A stretch of DNA of 64,000 nt from Fluviicola sp. (GTDB lineage: Bacteria; Bacteroidota; Bacteroidia; Flavobacteriales_D; Crocinitomicaceae). The position numbers and the translations under genes are program-made. The stretch lies in the NCBI GenBank assembly GCA_029866325.1, contig JARWZO010000004.1, forward strand, positions 1 to 64,000. Direction: 5' to 3'. Below are positions 53,857 to 62,556 of this stretch, one piece after another; the stretch's first letter is position 1, and every line of letters starts with the position of its first letter. The notes below the pieces were generated by a model. The model was given only the letters and a program-made list of their open reading frames with translations. It did no database searches and was not told where the DNA came from.

Positions 53857-56283
53857 TTAACCTACTCCCGAGTTATTGACCCGGCTCTTGAGATCGTCGG
53901 CGCCACCTGCTCGGCGTCTGTTTGCGGCAACACTTGTTTTGCCAAATTTATAGGTAAGCGATAATGTTGCTACCCGTGTTTCGCGCCTCACATCAAAGTA
54001 TTCTGTATAATCGGTAAACTTCACGTTGGCCGTCGTTATATTGGTATAAAACAAATCGGTAACATTTAACCGGATCGAACCTCTGTTTTGAAGGATCTTT
54101 TTCTGCGCTCCTATCCCGAACGACCAAATGTCGTTGATTCGGTCAAACGCGTATAGTTCTTTTGAACGGTAGTCTGCATTCACTTCCAATGTCCAGGTTT
54201 TACCAATGGTAAATTGGTTAGAGGTTTGTACGTTAAAAGCAAAACTTCCTTGTCGAGTGATGCTTGTATTGGCAACATTCCCCGAATACAATGCCACATA
54301 AGAATTAAGGTTGTTGGTGGTTGTCCACCATTTCGTAATCGGAATGGGAACCGAAGCGTTGAAGTAAATAATTTCAGCACTTTTCAGGTTGGTATTGGTT
54401 TGTACCGTAATGTTTTGCTGCGTTAAGGAAGGTGCAATCACTTCCGTAATGTTGTCCAATGTTTTTCCGACACCCAGCTGCGTATAGATCGAATTGTTCC
54501 ACAAATGCGCAATCTCTATGACATGTGTGGTTTGAGGGCGCAGGTATGGATTTCCTTCCTTGTAAGTGGATGGATCGAGGTAGAATTTAAACGGATTGAG
54601 TTGGTCATAACCGGGACGGTCAATGCGTCGTGCGTAAGAGATTTCAAAGGAATTTTTTTCATTCAATTGATAGGTCAGATAAGCAGTAGGAAACAATTGA
54701 AGGTAATTGGTGTCGTTGGTGATATTATAAACCAATTGTTCACCACTTACAGCCGTGTGTTCGGCGCGTAATCCGAGCTGAATCATCCATTTCCCCAGTT
54801 TTTGCGTGTAACTGACATATCCTGCGTTGATGTTTTCCTTGTAAATAAAGTGATTGCTTTTGGTAGAATCGTAAATAGAAACACCCGTACTTTGATCAAA
54901 GAACTGAAGGTTGTTATCAGCAATCACGTAACTCGATTTTAAACCGGCATCCAAACTTCGGTCTTTACCAAGTTCTTTGTGAACGTCGGTTTTGATGGAA
55001 TATATCGACAGGTTGCCAACAATATCGCCACCAAGTAAATAAGCGGGCTGGTATTCGATGTGATCGAGGTTGTAATACCGTGTAGTAAACAATTGCTGGG
55101 TATTGTTTCCGTAAGCAGCATAATCCAAATCGACCGTCCATTCCGAGCCCAAGGTATCCAGCAGGCGCTTGTAGTTGAAGTTCGCACTTCCGCTATACCA
55201 GATGTCTTTGGAATCATTTGTTGTTTCAAAAGCAGAAACGGTGGTAGCGTTGGGTCCCTGAACATCGGAAGAATTAAAACCTTGTTGCTTGAATTGATTG
55301 GTGATTCCGTTGACTACGAAACCGATGGAGTTTTTCTTGTTGATATTGAAATCCACTCCGGCCCGCACAATGTGATTGTTGAACGGAAACTTGAGGTAAT
55401 TGTCTTGAATATAAGCTCCCTGAAAGGTGTCGTTTTTGAAAAATCGTCGTTCCAAAACCAAGTGATTGAATGCTTTGCGGTAGGCGTAGTTGTAAGAACC
55501 GTAAACATTGAACCGTTTTGTTCGGTGGTTCAAACTTATACCGCTATTCATTTTCGGGTAAACGCCTTGTCCGTAACCCGCTGCTATTGTCCCGTTTGTC
55601 CCCAAACGCGTGTCTTTTTTCAATTTGATGTTGATGATGGCACTTCCGGCAGCATCGTATTTTGAAGACGGATTACTGATTAATTCTATTTTTTCAATGG
55701 AACTGGAGGGTATTCCGCGCAAGTAATTTCCCAAATCGGTACCCGACATCGGTAATGATTTCCCGTCTATCTGCACCACAATCCCGCTTTTTCCGCTGAG
55801 TGTAATGACGTCATTGTTATTGATTCTAACTGCAGGTGCTTTCTCTAACAGTTCGAATGCAGAAGATCCGGTAGAATTGATCGAACTTTCTACATTTAGA
55901 ATCAATTTTCCGGGTTGCCGCTCCAAATACGGTTTTTTGGCAACCACTTCCACTTCGCCCAGGTTACTTTCTTTGGTCAGAAGTTTGATTTCTGCCATTG
56001 GAGTAGTTCCGTTAACCTGAATCAATTCTGAAAAATAAGTGATGTAATCATCTGCAGTAATTTGCAGGTAATAACGTTGATTATCTTCCACCTGAAATTG
56101 GAATAATCCGGCTTCGTCGACTACCTCAGTTTTGATCAGAACGGTGTCGCTTGAATACAGCAAGATCAGCGCTTCAAATGCAGGCTTGTTGTCTTTTCCT
56201 GTCACTGATCCTGATAAAGTTACTTGCCCTAATAAAGAGCCGGAGCAAATAAGCAGGATTACACAAAGAAGGATTCGTTTCAT
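53857..56283 (-). CDS. Outer-membrane beta-barrel/TonB-receptor-like protein
   Basis: An 808-residue outer-membrane protein with a signal peptide (about 1-20, ending LLGQ), a carboxypeptidase-regulatory-like domain (about 22-105), a plug-like domain (about 120-225, with LLEKAPAVRINNNDVITLSG, VQIDGKSLPMSG and DAAGSAIINIKLKK) and a barrel of the outer membrane beta-barrel 3 type ending before a short Gly/Arg-rich tail (RRRAGGADDLKSRVNNSG). Such proteins are related to TonB receptors but often have unknown ligands. The ATG at 56283 begins the signal peptide. It is divergent from the AraC-like gene. Confidence 0.85.
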   Translation of the reverse strand: MKRILLCVILLICSGSLLGQVTLSGSVTGKDNKPAFEALILLYSSDTVLIKTEVVDEAGLFQFQVEDNQRYYLQITADDYITYFSELIQVNGTTPMAEIKLLTKESNLGEVEVVAKKPYLERQPGKLILNVESSINSTGSSAFELLEKAPAVRINNNDVITLSGKSGIVVQIDGKSLPMSGTDLGNYLRGIPSSSIEKIELISNPSSKYDAAGSAIINIKLKKDTRLGTNGTIAAGYGQGVYPKMNSGISLNHRTKRFNVYGSYNYAYRKAFNHLVLERRFFKNDTFQGAYIQDNYLKFPFNNHIVRAGVDFNINKKNSIGFVVNGITNQFKQQGFNSSDVQGPNATTVSAFETTNDSKDIWYSGSANFNYKRLLDTLGSEWTVDLDYAAYGNNTQQLFTTRYYNLDHIEYQPAYLLGGDIVGNLSIYSIKTDVHKELGKDRSLDAGLKSSYVIADNNLQFFDQSTGVSIYDSTKSNHFIYKENINAGYVSYTQKLGKWMIQLGLRAEHTAVSGEQLVYNITNDTNYLQLFPTAYLTYQLNEKNSFEISYARRIDRPGYDQLNPFKFYLDPSTYKEGNPYLRPQTTHVIEIAHLWNNSIYTQLGVGKTLDNITEVIAPSLTQQNITVQTNTNLKSAEIIYFNASVPIPITKWWTTTNNLNSYVALYSGNVANTSITRQGSFAFNVQTSNQFTIGKTWTLEVNADYRSKELYAFDRINDIWSFGIGAQKKILQNRGSIRLNVTDLFYTNITTANVKFTDYTEYFDVRRETRVATLSLTYKFGKTSVAANRRRAGGADDLKSRVNNSGVG

Positions 56284-56383
56284 GGAGGTAATTTTAGTCA
56301 AAGGTTGATCAGAGTGAAAGATAAATCGTTGTCTTTTTTTTCACGCATTTCTGAATGGCTCTAAAACAGTGGTGAGTGGTTCT

Positions 56384-56442
56384 ATTATTTGATGAAAAAA
56401 ATATAATTGATATATCAAATAATGATAAAGCAACTATATTTG
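56384..56442 (+). promoter_or_regulatory. AraC gene promoter with nested palindromes
   Basis: A perfect 10-bp inverted repeat ATTATTTGAT (56384-56393) / ATCAAATAAT (56414-56423) encloses part of a 12-base perfect palindrome TTGATATATCAA (56407-56418). TATATTTG (56435-56442) is an exact -7 element for the AraC-like gene. The region lies between divergent genes and may hold the operator for both. Confidence 0.5.
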
Positions 56443-56481
56443 TAAAGTGTATCCGCTTGAGGCGGAATAAAAATTGCGGCT

Positions 56482-56817
56482 ATGAATAAAATGGAAAATG
56501 ACCGAGACAGACTTGCTATTGAACGCTTGTTGCGTTATATGCATGAGCACTGCACAGAACCTTTTGATGCGAAGAAACATGCGAGTATGATTTTTTTCTC
56601 TGAGTCAAAACTCAACAAGGTATTTAAGTTGTATGTAGGAGTAGGGCCGGGGGCTTACTTTCGACGTTTGCGCATTCAAAAAGCGATGGAGTTGTATCAG
56701 CAAGGAATTAAGAGCTGGACGGAAGTAAGTCATATTGTCGGATATGCCGATCTTCCTTCGTTTAGCAAGGCATTCAAAAAGATTACCGGAACAACTCCCA
56801 ATTCCTTTGCGCCATAA
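56482..56817 (+). CDS. AraC-family HTH regulator (DNA-binding domain only)
   Basis: A 111-residue protein made of one AraC/XylS double helix-turn-helix domain (about 14-109): LLRYMHEHCTEPFDAKKHASMIFFSESKLNKVFK then GPGAYFRRLRIQKAMELYQQGIKSWTEVSHIVGYADLPSFSKAFKKITGTTP. There is no ligand-binding domain, so it resembles MarA/SoxS in size and would be controlled by its own level or by a partner. It probably regulates the divergent receptor gene or the MarR/receptor genes downstream. The perfect hairpin at 56821-56849 follows its stop codon. Confidence 0.88.
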   Translation: MNKMENDRDRLAIERLLRYMHEHCTEPFDAKKHASMIFFSESKLNKVFKLYVGVGPGAYFRRLRIQKAMELYQQGIKSWTEVSHIVGYADLPSFSKAFKKITGTTPNSFAP

Positions 56818-56820
56818 TTC

Positions 56821-56849
56821 AACGTGAGTTCGAGATAAGAACTCACGTT
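56821..56849. repeat. Small dispersed hairpin, copy 2 (perfect)
   Basis: AACGTGAGTTC - GAGATAA - GAACTCACGTT, a perfect 11-bp inverted repeat with a 7-base loop, matching 24954-24982. It begins four bases after the AraC stop codon. No T tract follows, only an AT-rich stretch. Confidence 0.6.
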
Positions 56850-56889
56850 AAATTAATAGGAATATAGACGGTTTTCGGCTTTCTGTTTG

Positions 56890-56897
56890 TAAATTTG
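56890..56897 (+). promoter_or_regulatory. -7 promoter element of the MarR gene
   Basis: TAAATTTG, an exact match, 18 bases before the ATG at 56916. It overlaps an upstream in-frame ATG at 56895, which argues for the later start. Confidence 0.5.
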
Positions 56898-56915
56898 GTT
56901 CAAACTACTCGCAAT

Positions 56916-57362
56916 ATGGAAAAACTGGAAAATATCGTTTTCTATTCAATGGACCGTGCCATCAGGAGCTACCGCCAATACGCACAGCAACAATTGAAGA
57001 AAAACGGTTTTGCCATCACAATCGACCAATGGTTGGTCATTAAATGCCTGATCGAAAACCCTAATGTTACACAGGTGGAATTATCCGAACGTGTATTCAA
57101 AGACAATGCTTCCGTTACCCGAATCCTTGGGTTACTCGTAAAAGCCAAATTTGTTAAACGTCGCGTAAGCAAAGCCGACCGCCGCCGATTTGAACTCACC
57201 GTCACCGAACTCGGCCTGCAAACCATCGCAGCCGTTGACCAATTGGTGATTCAAAATCGCGCTTTTGCGTTGGAAGGAATTGATCCGCAGGAAATTGCAA
57301 TCGCCAGAAAGGTAATGATGGCAATTACGGATAATTGTACAGCATTGCCCGATATTCCATAG
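56916..57362 (+). CDS. MarR-family transcriptional regulator
   Basis: A 148-residue winged-helix regulator. The DNA-binding core reads ITIDQWLVIKCLIENPNVTQVELSERVFKDNASVTRILGLLVKAKFVKRRVSKADRRRFELTVTELG over about 33-97, with the wing Asp/Arg residues (KADRRR) intact. The flanking helices form the dimer interface. It may regulate the TonB receptor gene that starts 79 bases downstream. The inducer is unknown. Confidence 0.9.
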   Translation: MEKLENIVFYSMDRAIRSYRQYAQQQLKKNGFAITIDQWLVIKCLIENPNVTQVELSERVFKDNASVTRILGLLVKAKFVKRRVSKADRRRFELTVTELGLQTIAAVDQLVIQNRAFALEGIDPQEIAIARKVMMAITDNCTALPDIP

Positions 57363-57441
57363 TCGTTGTTTAGGCACTGATTAACACGCGGATGAACGTT
57401 TATTTGTCTAGTTTTATACCCCAATCAACATTACGATTGCT

Positions 57442-60018
57442 ATGATGAATAAGTTGAGATTTTTTTTGGGGATCTTACTTGGAGTTTTTTTTGTTCCGTT
57501 AATTGGTTTAGCCCAATCAAATGATACGTTAAAAAAAAACAGTGATACACTAGCATATCAAGATTTACAAGAATTCGTTGTTTCCTCTTCGCGTATTTCG
57601 GAAAGCCTATTACGCTCTCCGGTGAGCATTGTTCAATTGCAAGCGAATGATGCAAAAAACATGGGGAGTTTATCCTGTTTTGATGCCATTGAAAACACAA
57701 AGGGTGTGCAGGTGATTACGCCAAGTTTAGGTTTTAGGGTGATCAATACCAGGGGATTTTCCAATACCACAAACGTTCGGTTTACACAGTTGGTCGACGG
57801 GATTGATAATCAAGCACCGCATATTGGTGCACCCATTGCCAATTCTTTGGGAGCGAATGATTTGGATATCGATAAAATTGAATTAGTGCCCGGAACAGCA
57901 TCTGCGCTTTATGGGATGAATGCAATCAACGGCTTGGCAAATATCCGAACAAAGGACCCGTTTATACACCAAGGATTCAGTGTGCAACAACTAACCGGTG
58001 TGAATCATCTCGGTAGGTCGGATCAAGATGCAAAACTGTTTAGTCAAACCAACCTGCGTTATGCAAAAGCATACAAATCGAAGTTGGCATTTAAAATCAC
58101 AATTGGATATACTGATGGATCTGACTGGGTAGCAGATGATCGCACAGATCTTGCTCCAACCCTCAATGCCTCTACAGGTCTTCTTGGAACAGACAATCCG
58201 GCGTATGATGAGGTAAATGGTTACGGCAATGAATCATCCAATCGAAAGACATTATCATTAAACGGGAAGAACTATGTTGTTGCTCGTACCGGTTATCTCG
58301 AACGAGAGATAACGGATTATTCCATCAATAATTTTAAAGGTGATATTGGGGTTTATTACCGACCGAAAAAAGGACATGAATTGTCGTTGAGTTACAAAGA
58401 CGCACTTATTAATAGTCAGTATCAGCGGTCGAACAGATTCAGAATGGAGAATTATACTCTACAGCAGTTTTCGTTGGATTATCAATCTGAAATTGTTCAG
58501 ATAAAAGCCTATCTGACGCTAGAAAATACCGGTAAATCCTACAATCTACGCTCCTTAGCTGAAAACATGGATAGATCGTTTAAATCGGATAATCAATGGT
58601 TTTCAGATTACACCACCGCCTTCAACAATGCTACAGCCGGTGGATTGAGTGTAGTAGAAGCACATTCTACTGCCCGAAACAATGCGGATAATGGTCGTTA
58701 TGAACCTGGATCGGCCGGTTTCGAACAGAAAAAAAACGAATTGATTGAAATCAACAATTGGGATTATGGAGCAGCACTTCGCGTAAAAGCAAATCTTGCT
58801 CACACCGAAGGATTGATTCATTGGGATAAGTTGTTTCCTGAATTGTTCACTAAATGGAAAGCGCAATTGTTAAGTGGGTTCGATTATCGCTCTTATTTTA
58901 TTGTGCCCGACGGCAATTATTTTATCAATCCCGGAGATTCTACCCATAACCTTATCTATTCCAAAGCTGGAGGTTTTGTGCAACTCAGTAAAGATTTATG
59001 CAAGAATAAGCTGCGCTTAAGTGCTACTTTACGGGCAGATAAAGCTGATTATTTTGATTGGAAACTAAACCCGAGGTTCACCATTGTTTATTCTCCAACA
59101 GAACTACTTCATGTTCGTTCATCCTATCAAAGTGGATACCGGTTTCCGAGCATTTTTGAAGGTTTTTCAAATGTCAACAGTGGTGGCGTAAAACGTGTCG
59201 GTGGATTAAAAATAATGTCGGATGGAATTTTTGAAAACTCCTATACCAAAGCGTCAATCGATGCTTTTCAAGCGCAAGTGACTACCGATATCAATACAAA
59301 CGGACTTACACAATCACAAGCGATAGAACAAAACAAAGCACTTCTAAAGAAAAATCCGTACACGTATTTGAAACCGGAATACGTTCGTTCCTTTGAAATC
59401 GGGGTACGTGGATTGGCGCTAAAAAAGAGTCTGTTCCTAGATGCGGATTTTTATTTTAACAGCTACGATAACTTTATTGCGCAAGTAGAAGCCAGTGTTC
59501 CAAACACGACAGATCAAGACTCCATACCGACCTACTTGTACACAAAATCGAAGCAAAGCCGTTATCGTCTTTGGACCAACTCGCAAAGTAAAATTTACAG
59601 CTATGGGGCGAGCCTTGGTTTAAAATATGCGTGCAACAGCAACATTTCTATTGCTTTTAATATGACGTATACGAAACTTCAACGAACCGATAATAAAGAC
59701 GGTTTGGAAGATGGATTTAATACTCCGGCTTTAGCTTTCAATAGTACGATTGTAGCTAAGAATATATGGAATAAAATAGGCGGCAGTGTTACAGGTCGTT
59801 ACCAAACCAAATTTGATTATGTTTCATTCTTGGTAAGTGGTGAAGTGCCGGCTTATTGGTCACTTGATGCCCAACTCAATTATACCTTCGATAAACCCGG
59901 AATAATTGCTAAAGCAGGTGCCACCAACTTATTAAATAAGTATTATGCTACGATCCTTGGTGGACCTTCAATCGGAGCGATGTATTATCTTTCGCTTACT
60001 TGGAAATTGAAAGACTAG
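57442..60018 (+). CDS. TonB-dependent receptor without N-terminal extension
   Basis: An 858-residue outer-membrane receptor. A signal peptide (about 1-25, ending GLAQ) leads directly to the plug (about 45-165): VVSSSRISESLLRSPVSIVQL, NTRGFSNTTNVRFTQLVDGIDNQAP and DKIELVPGTASALYGMNAINGLANIRTKDP. The barrel ends AMYYLSLTWKLKD. The absence of a carboxypeptidase-like domain makes it resemble siderophore or vitamin receptors more than SusC proteins. The substrate is unknown; the nearby AraC and MarR genes may control it. Confidence 0.9.
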   Translation: MMNKLRFFLGILLGVFFVPLIGLAQSNDTLKKNSDTLAYQDLQEFVVSSSRISESLLRSPVSIVQLQANDAKNMGSLSCFDAIENTKGVQVITPSLGFRVINTRGFSNTTNVRFTQLVDGIDNQAPHIGAPIANSLGANDLDIDKIELVPGTASALYGMNAINGLANIRTKDPFIHQGFSVQQLTGVNHLGRSDQDAKLFSQTNLRYAKAYKSKLAFKITIGYTDGSDWVADDRTDLAPTLNASTGLLGTDNPAYDEVNGYGNESSNRKTLSLNGKNYVVARTGYLEREITDYSINNFKGDIGVYYRPKKGHELSLSYKDALINSQYQRSNRFRMENYTLQQFSLDYQSEIVQIKAYLTLENTGKSYNLRSLAENMDRSFKSDNQWFSDYTTAFNNATAGGLSVVEAHSTARNNADNGRYEPGSAGFEQKKNELIEINNWDYGAALRVKANLAHTEGLIHWDKLFPELFTKWKAQLLSGFDYRSYFIVPDGNYFINPGDSTHNLIYSKAGGFVQLSKDLCKNKLRLSATLRADKADYFDWKLNPRFTIVYSPTELLHVRSSYQSGYRFPSIFEGFSNVNSGGVKRVGGLKIMSDGIFENSYTKASIDAFQAQVTTDINTNGLTQSQAIEQNKALLKKNPYTYLKPEYVRSFEIGVRGLALKKSLFLDADFYFNSYDNFIAQVEASVPNTTDQDSIPTYLYTKSKQSRYRLWTNSQSKIYSYGASLGLKYACNSNISIAFNMTYTKLQRTDNKDGLEDGFNTPALAFNSTIVAKNIWNKIGGSVTGRYQTKFDYVSFLVSGEVPAYWSLDAQLNYTFDKPGIIAKAGATNLLNKYYATILGGPSIGAMYYLSLTWKLKD

Positions 60019-60076
60019 GGTTAAGAACACGATTCATCTCTTTTGAGAGACTGTAAAAATCAAACCGAAATTAAAT

Positions 60077-60424
60077 TCATTTTTTAAAGATAAAATAGGC
60101 CGCTCCGAATAAGCAAAAGGCTGCCCATAAATAGTCCATCTTAATAGGTTTGTTCATCACAAAAATCGAGAATGGAATAAAAAGCAATAACGACATTCCG
60201 ATTTGAAGAACTTGCAGTTGAGTTAAGCTAAGTTCCTGACTTCCAATTCTATTTGCAGGAATGTGGAAGTTGTATTCTAAAAATGCAATGCCCCAGCTAA
60301 TCAAGGTGGCAATGATCATGTGTTTGTCATCAAGCCACTTGAATTTTAGGTGCAGATACCACGCGCAAAGCATAAAGAAATTTGAAGCAGTCAATAACAG
60401 AATTGTTTTCCAAAGTACCGACAT
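60077..60424 (-). CDS. DMT-superfamily small membrane protein (DUF486)
   Basis: A 115-residue protein with four membrane helices (about 5-25, 35-52, 70-90 and 97-113). Segments SNFFMLCAWYLHLKF, SWGIAFLEYNFHIPANRIGS and LTQLQVLQ match the DUF486 family, which belongs to the drug/metabolite transporter superfamily. No substrate is known. It is convergent with the receptor gene. Confidence 0.88.
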   Translation of the reverse strand: MSVLWKTILLLTASNFFMLCAWYLHLKFKWLDDKHMIIATLISWGIAFLEYNFHIPANRIGSQELSLTQLQVLQIGMSLLLFIPFSIFVMNKPIKMDYLWAAFCLFGAAYFIFKK

Positions 60425-60571
60425 TGTAGTTATGTATTAATTAGTTGAAAACAAAGAATCAAAACCATGGAACCACCTTTTTTATATTGTTCCAGTATCG
60501 CAAATCTACTTATATTTACCAATCCGTAAAGGATTCATGGAGATGGATAATCTTCTGCATAAAACTACTTT

Positions 60572-61714
60572 GTGAAGAATACGCTAAAAATCGGGTACAT
60601 ATTTCTAGCTGGTATTGGCATTTTTTTTGTCAATAATATATACGTTTTACTGGCGGTTATTGCCGTACATCTTGTACTTTTTTTCACTATTAAAAACGAC
60701 CAAAAGAATTTTAACTTCCTATACAAAGTAAGGTGGTTCGTGTTACTTATCTTGTTGTTTGATGCATTTACCGGTCCAAATGATTTTGATCTGATTAAAA
60801 TCAAGAAATGGACACTTTCGCTGAGTTACGAAGGAATGCTCAATGGGGCAATCATGTCATGCAAGCTCATTTCAATGTTGTTTATCACCCAAGTGGTGCG
60901 CCTTTCTATGAAAGGAAAGGATTTTGTGAATGGCATGACCGGTTTGGGACTCAGTAGATCGTCTGCTGAAATCATTGACGAAATCATTGTCATTTTAGCC
61001 GATGAAAAAGGACGCGAAAAAAGTCCGGAAAAAGGAAAAGGAAATGGCGGCGGCGGAGGAGGAGGCAAAGGCCGAAATCAAGAAAAACAAGCCTCCGAAA
61101 TCGAAGTGCAAGAAACAGAAGAACAGACCGTGCAATCGAAAGATGTGCTGTTTCGAGGAAAAATAGGGAGTATTCCCAAAAAACTCTTGGCACGAATTAG
61201 TTTTGCCAAGTCGAAATTTGAAAACAACCCCAATGCTGTAATAGCCTCAGCTTCATTAGCTGTAACATTGATCAGAATGGTCAAAATTGCTCCCGGTTTA
61301 CCATTGGCGCCAGGCCATAAAAACATTCTGTTTATTCCGGTGTTTATACAAGGAATTACAAAGTCAGACAAGAAATTTGCGGGAACCCAGATTGGCTTTA
61401 TTTCAGGAATACTGCATTTTTCGTTAGGATTTGGTAAATACGGTCCGCTTGGTATTTTTGAATTTGTGACATTGGGTTTGGTGTTCGATTTGCTCCTCAA
61501 GTTACCGGTCAATCACTCAAAGCTGTGGTTTCTCATGCTTATTGGTGGAATTGGTGGTTTGATTCGCATATCCACAGAAATGCTGATCGCACTGATTCTG
61601 GGTTTACCCGATACATTTTACTTGATTTACATACCGTATGTAATTTCACAAATCGCTTTCGGAGCTGCCTCCGGATTTATTTCAAAAGCAATCATTAATT
61701 CAAAAGACGAATGA
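60572..61714 (+). CDS. Membrane protein resembling a fused ECF-transporter T and S component
   Basis: A 380-residue polytopic protein. The N-terminal half (about 1-142) has four hydrophobic segments and the EcfT/CbiQ-like stretch LSYEGMLNGAIMSCKLISMLFITQVVRLSMKGKDFVNGMTGLGL. A charged cytoplasmic linker (about 143-205) contains seven consecutive Gly (159-165). The C-terminal half (about 220-375) has about six segments and resembles an S component (VTLIRMVKIAPGLPLAPGHKNILFIP, GTQIGFISGILHFSLG). The paired Ala-Arg-Gly coupling motifs of EcfT were not found, and no ECF ATPase gene is in the window. A GTG start is used; stops in frame exclude an earlier one. Its stop overlaps the next gene by four bases. 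Alternative: an unrelated transporter. Confidence 0.65.
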   Translation: MKNTLKIGYIFLAGIGIFFVNNIYVLLAVIAVHLVLFFTIKNDQKNFNFLYKVRWFVLLILLFDAFTGPNDFDLIKIKKWTLSLSYEGMLNGAIMSCKLISMLFITQVVRLSMKGKDFVNGMTGLGLSRSSAEIIDEIIVILADEKGREKSPEKGKGNGGGGGGGKGRNQEKQASEIEVQETEEQTVQSKDVLFRGKIGSIPKKLLARISFAKSKFENNPNAVIASASLAVTLIRMVKIAPGLPLAPGHKNILFIPVFIQGITKSDKKFAGTQIGFISGILHFSLGFGKYGPLGIFEFVTLGLVFDLLLKLPVNHSKLWFLMLIGGIGGLIRISTEMLIALILGLPDTFYLIYIPYVISQIAFGAASGFISKAIINSKDE

Positions 61715-62556
61715 GTCGATTTATTAAAGACACAGAAGATAAGGGAAGAACGCACATGGACTCGCGGTTCATGCGTGAATCGTTGGTTGACAAAGCAGTA
61801 TTGTCTTCAGCAGTGGTAGAACATGAAATAGCCATTCTACCTTACCTAAACATTATCAATGTTGGTGGTAAAAGCATTATAGATCGTGGCAAAGCCGGTG
61901 TGTATCCTGTGCTCGATGAATTGATCGAACTGAAAGGGAAACACAAGTTTGTCGTTGGAGTCACAGGAGGTGCTCGAGTGCGTCATTCAATGGCCATTGG
62001 ACTTGATTTCGGACTACCAACCGGTGGTTTGGCGATGGTAGTTGGAGCTATAGAAGAGCAAAACGCTACCATGATTTATTCCTTGATGGCAAAACATGGA
62101 GCAGTGCGTGTACCAAAAGATCACTACACTGATTTGCCTCATTACCTCGACAACGGAATGATTCCGATTCTTACCTCCAATCCACCACACCACTATTGGG
62201 AAAAACCACCGAAGAAAGGTGTTTTGCCTGAAAGTGGCGCCGATTTTGGAGCGTATATGACTGCCGAAGGTTTGGGAGCCCGTTCAATGATTTTTGTAAA
62301 AGATCAGGATGGACTTTACGACAAAGATCCTGCTCGTCATGCGGATGCGAAACACATTGAACGCATTTCTGCTCAGGAAATCTTAAACGGAGATTTTGAA
62401 GACTTGATCGTAGACAGAATGGTCATTGAAATGTTGGCAAAGGCGCGTCACGTAAAAGAAATCCATATCGTTAACGGCTTAAAGTATGGAAACATTACCA
62501 AAGCGATCAACGGTGAAAATGCAGGTACAATTATCTATAAAGACGAACAAAAATGA
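61711..62556 (+). CDS. Amino acid kinase-fold protein, molybdenum storage protein MosA-like
   Basis: A 281-residue cytoplasmic protein with the amino acid kinase fold: YLNIINVGGKSIIDRGKAGVYPVLDELIEL, VGVTGGARVRHSMAIGLDFGLPTGGLA, a mid-protein TSNPPHHYWEK loop and MIFVKDQDGLYDKDPARH. The order and wording match the molybdenum storage protein subunits of Azotobacter as I recall them (the alpha subunit has a His-rich loop at the same place) better than UMP or aspartate kinase. It overlaps its neighbours on both sides by four bases. A metal-oxide storage role is inference; a nucleotide-binding regulator is possible. Confidence 0.7.
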   Translation: MSRFIKDTEDKGRTHMDSRFMRESLVDKAVLSSAVVEHEIAILPYLNIINVGGKSIIDRGKAGVYPVLDELIELKGKHKFVVGVTGGARVRHSMAIGLDFGLPTGGLAMVVGAIEEQNATMIYSLMAKHGAVRVPKDHYTDLPHYLDNGMIPILTSNPPHHYWEKPPKKGVLPESGADFGAYMTAEGLGARSMIFVKDQDGLYDKDPARHADAKHIERISAQEILNGDFEDLIVDRMVIEMLAKARHVKEIHIVNGLKYGNITKAINGENAGTIIYKDEQK

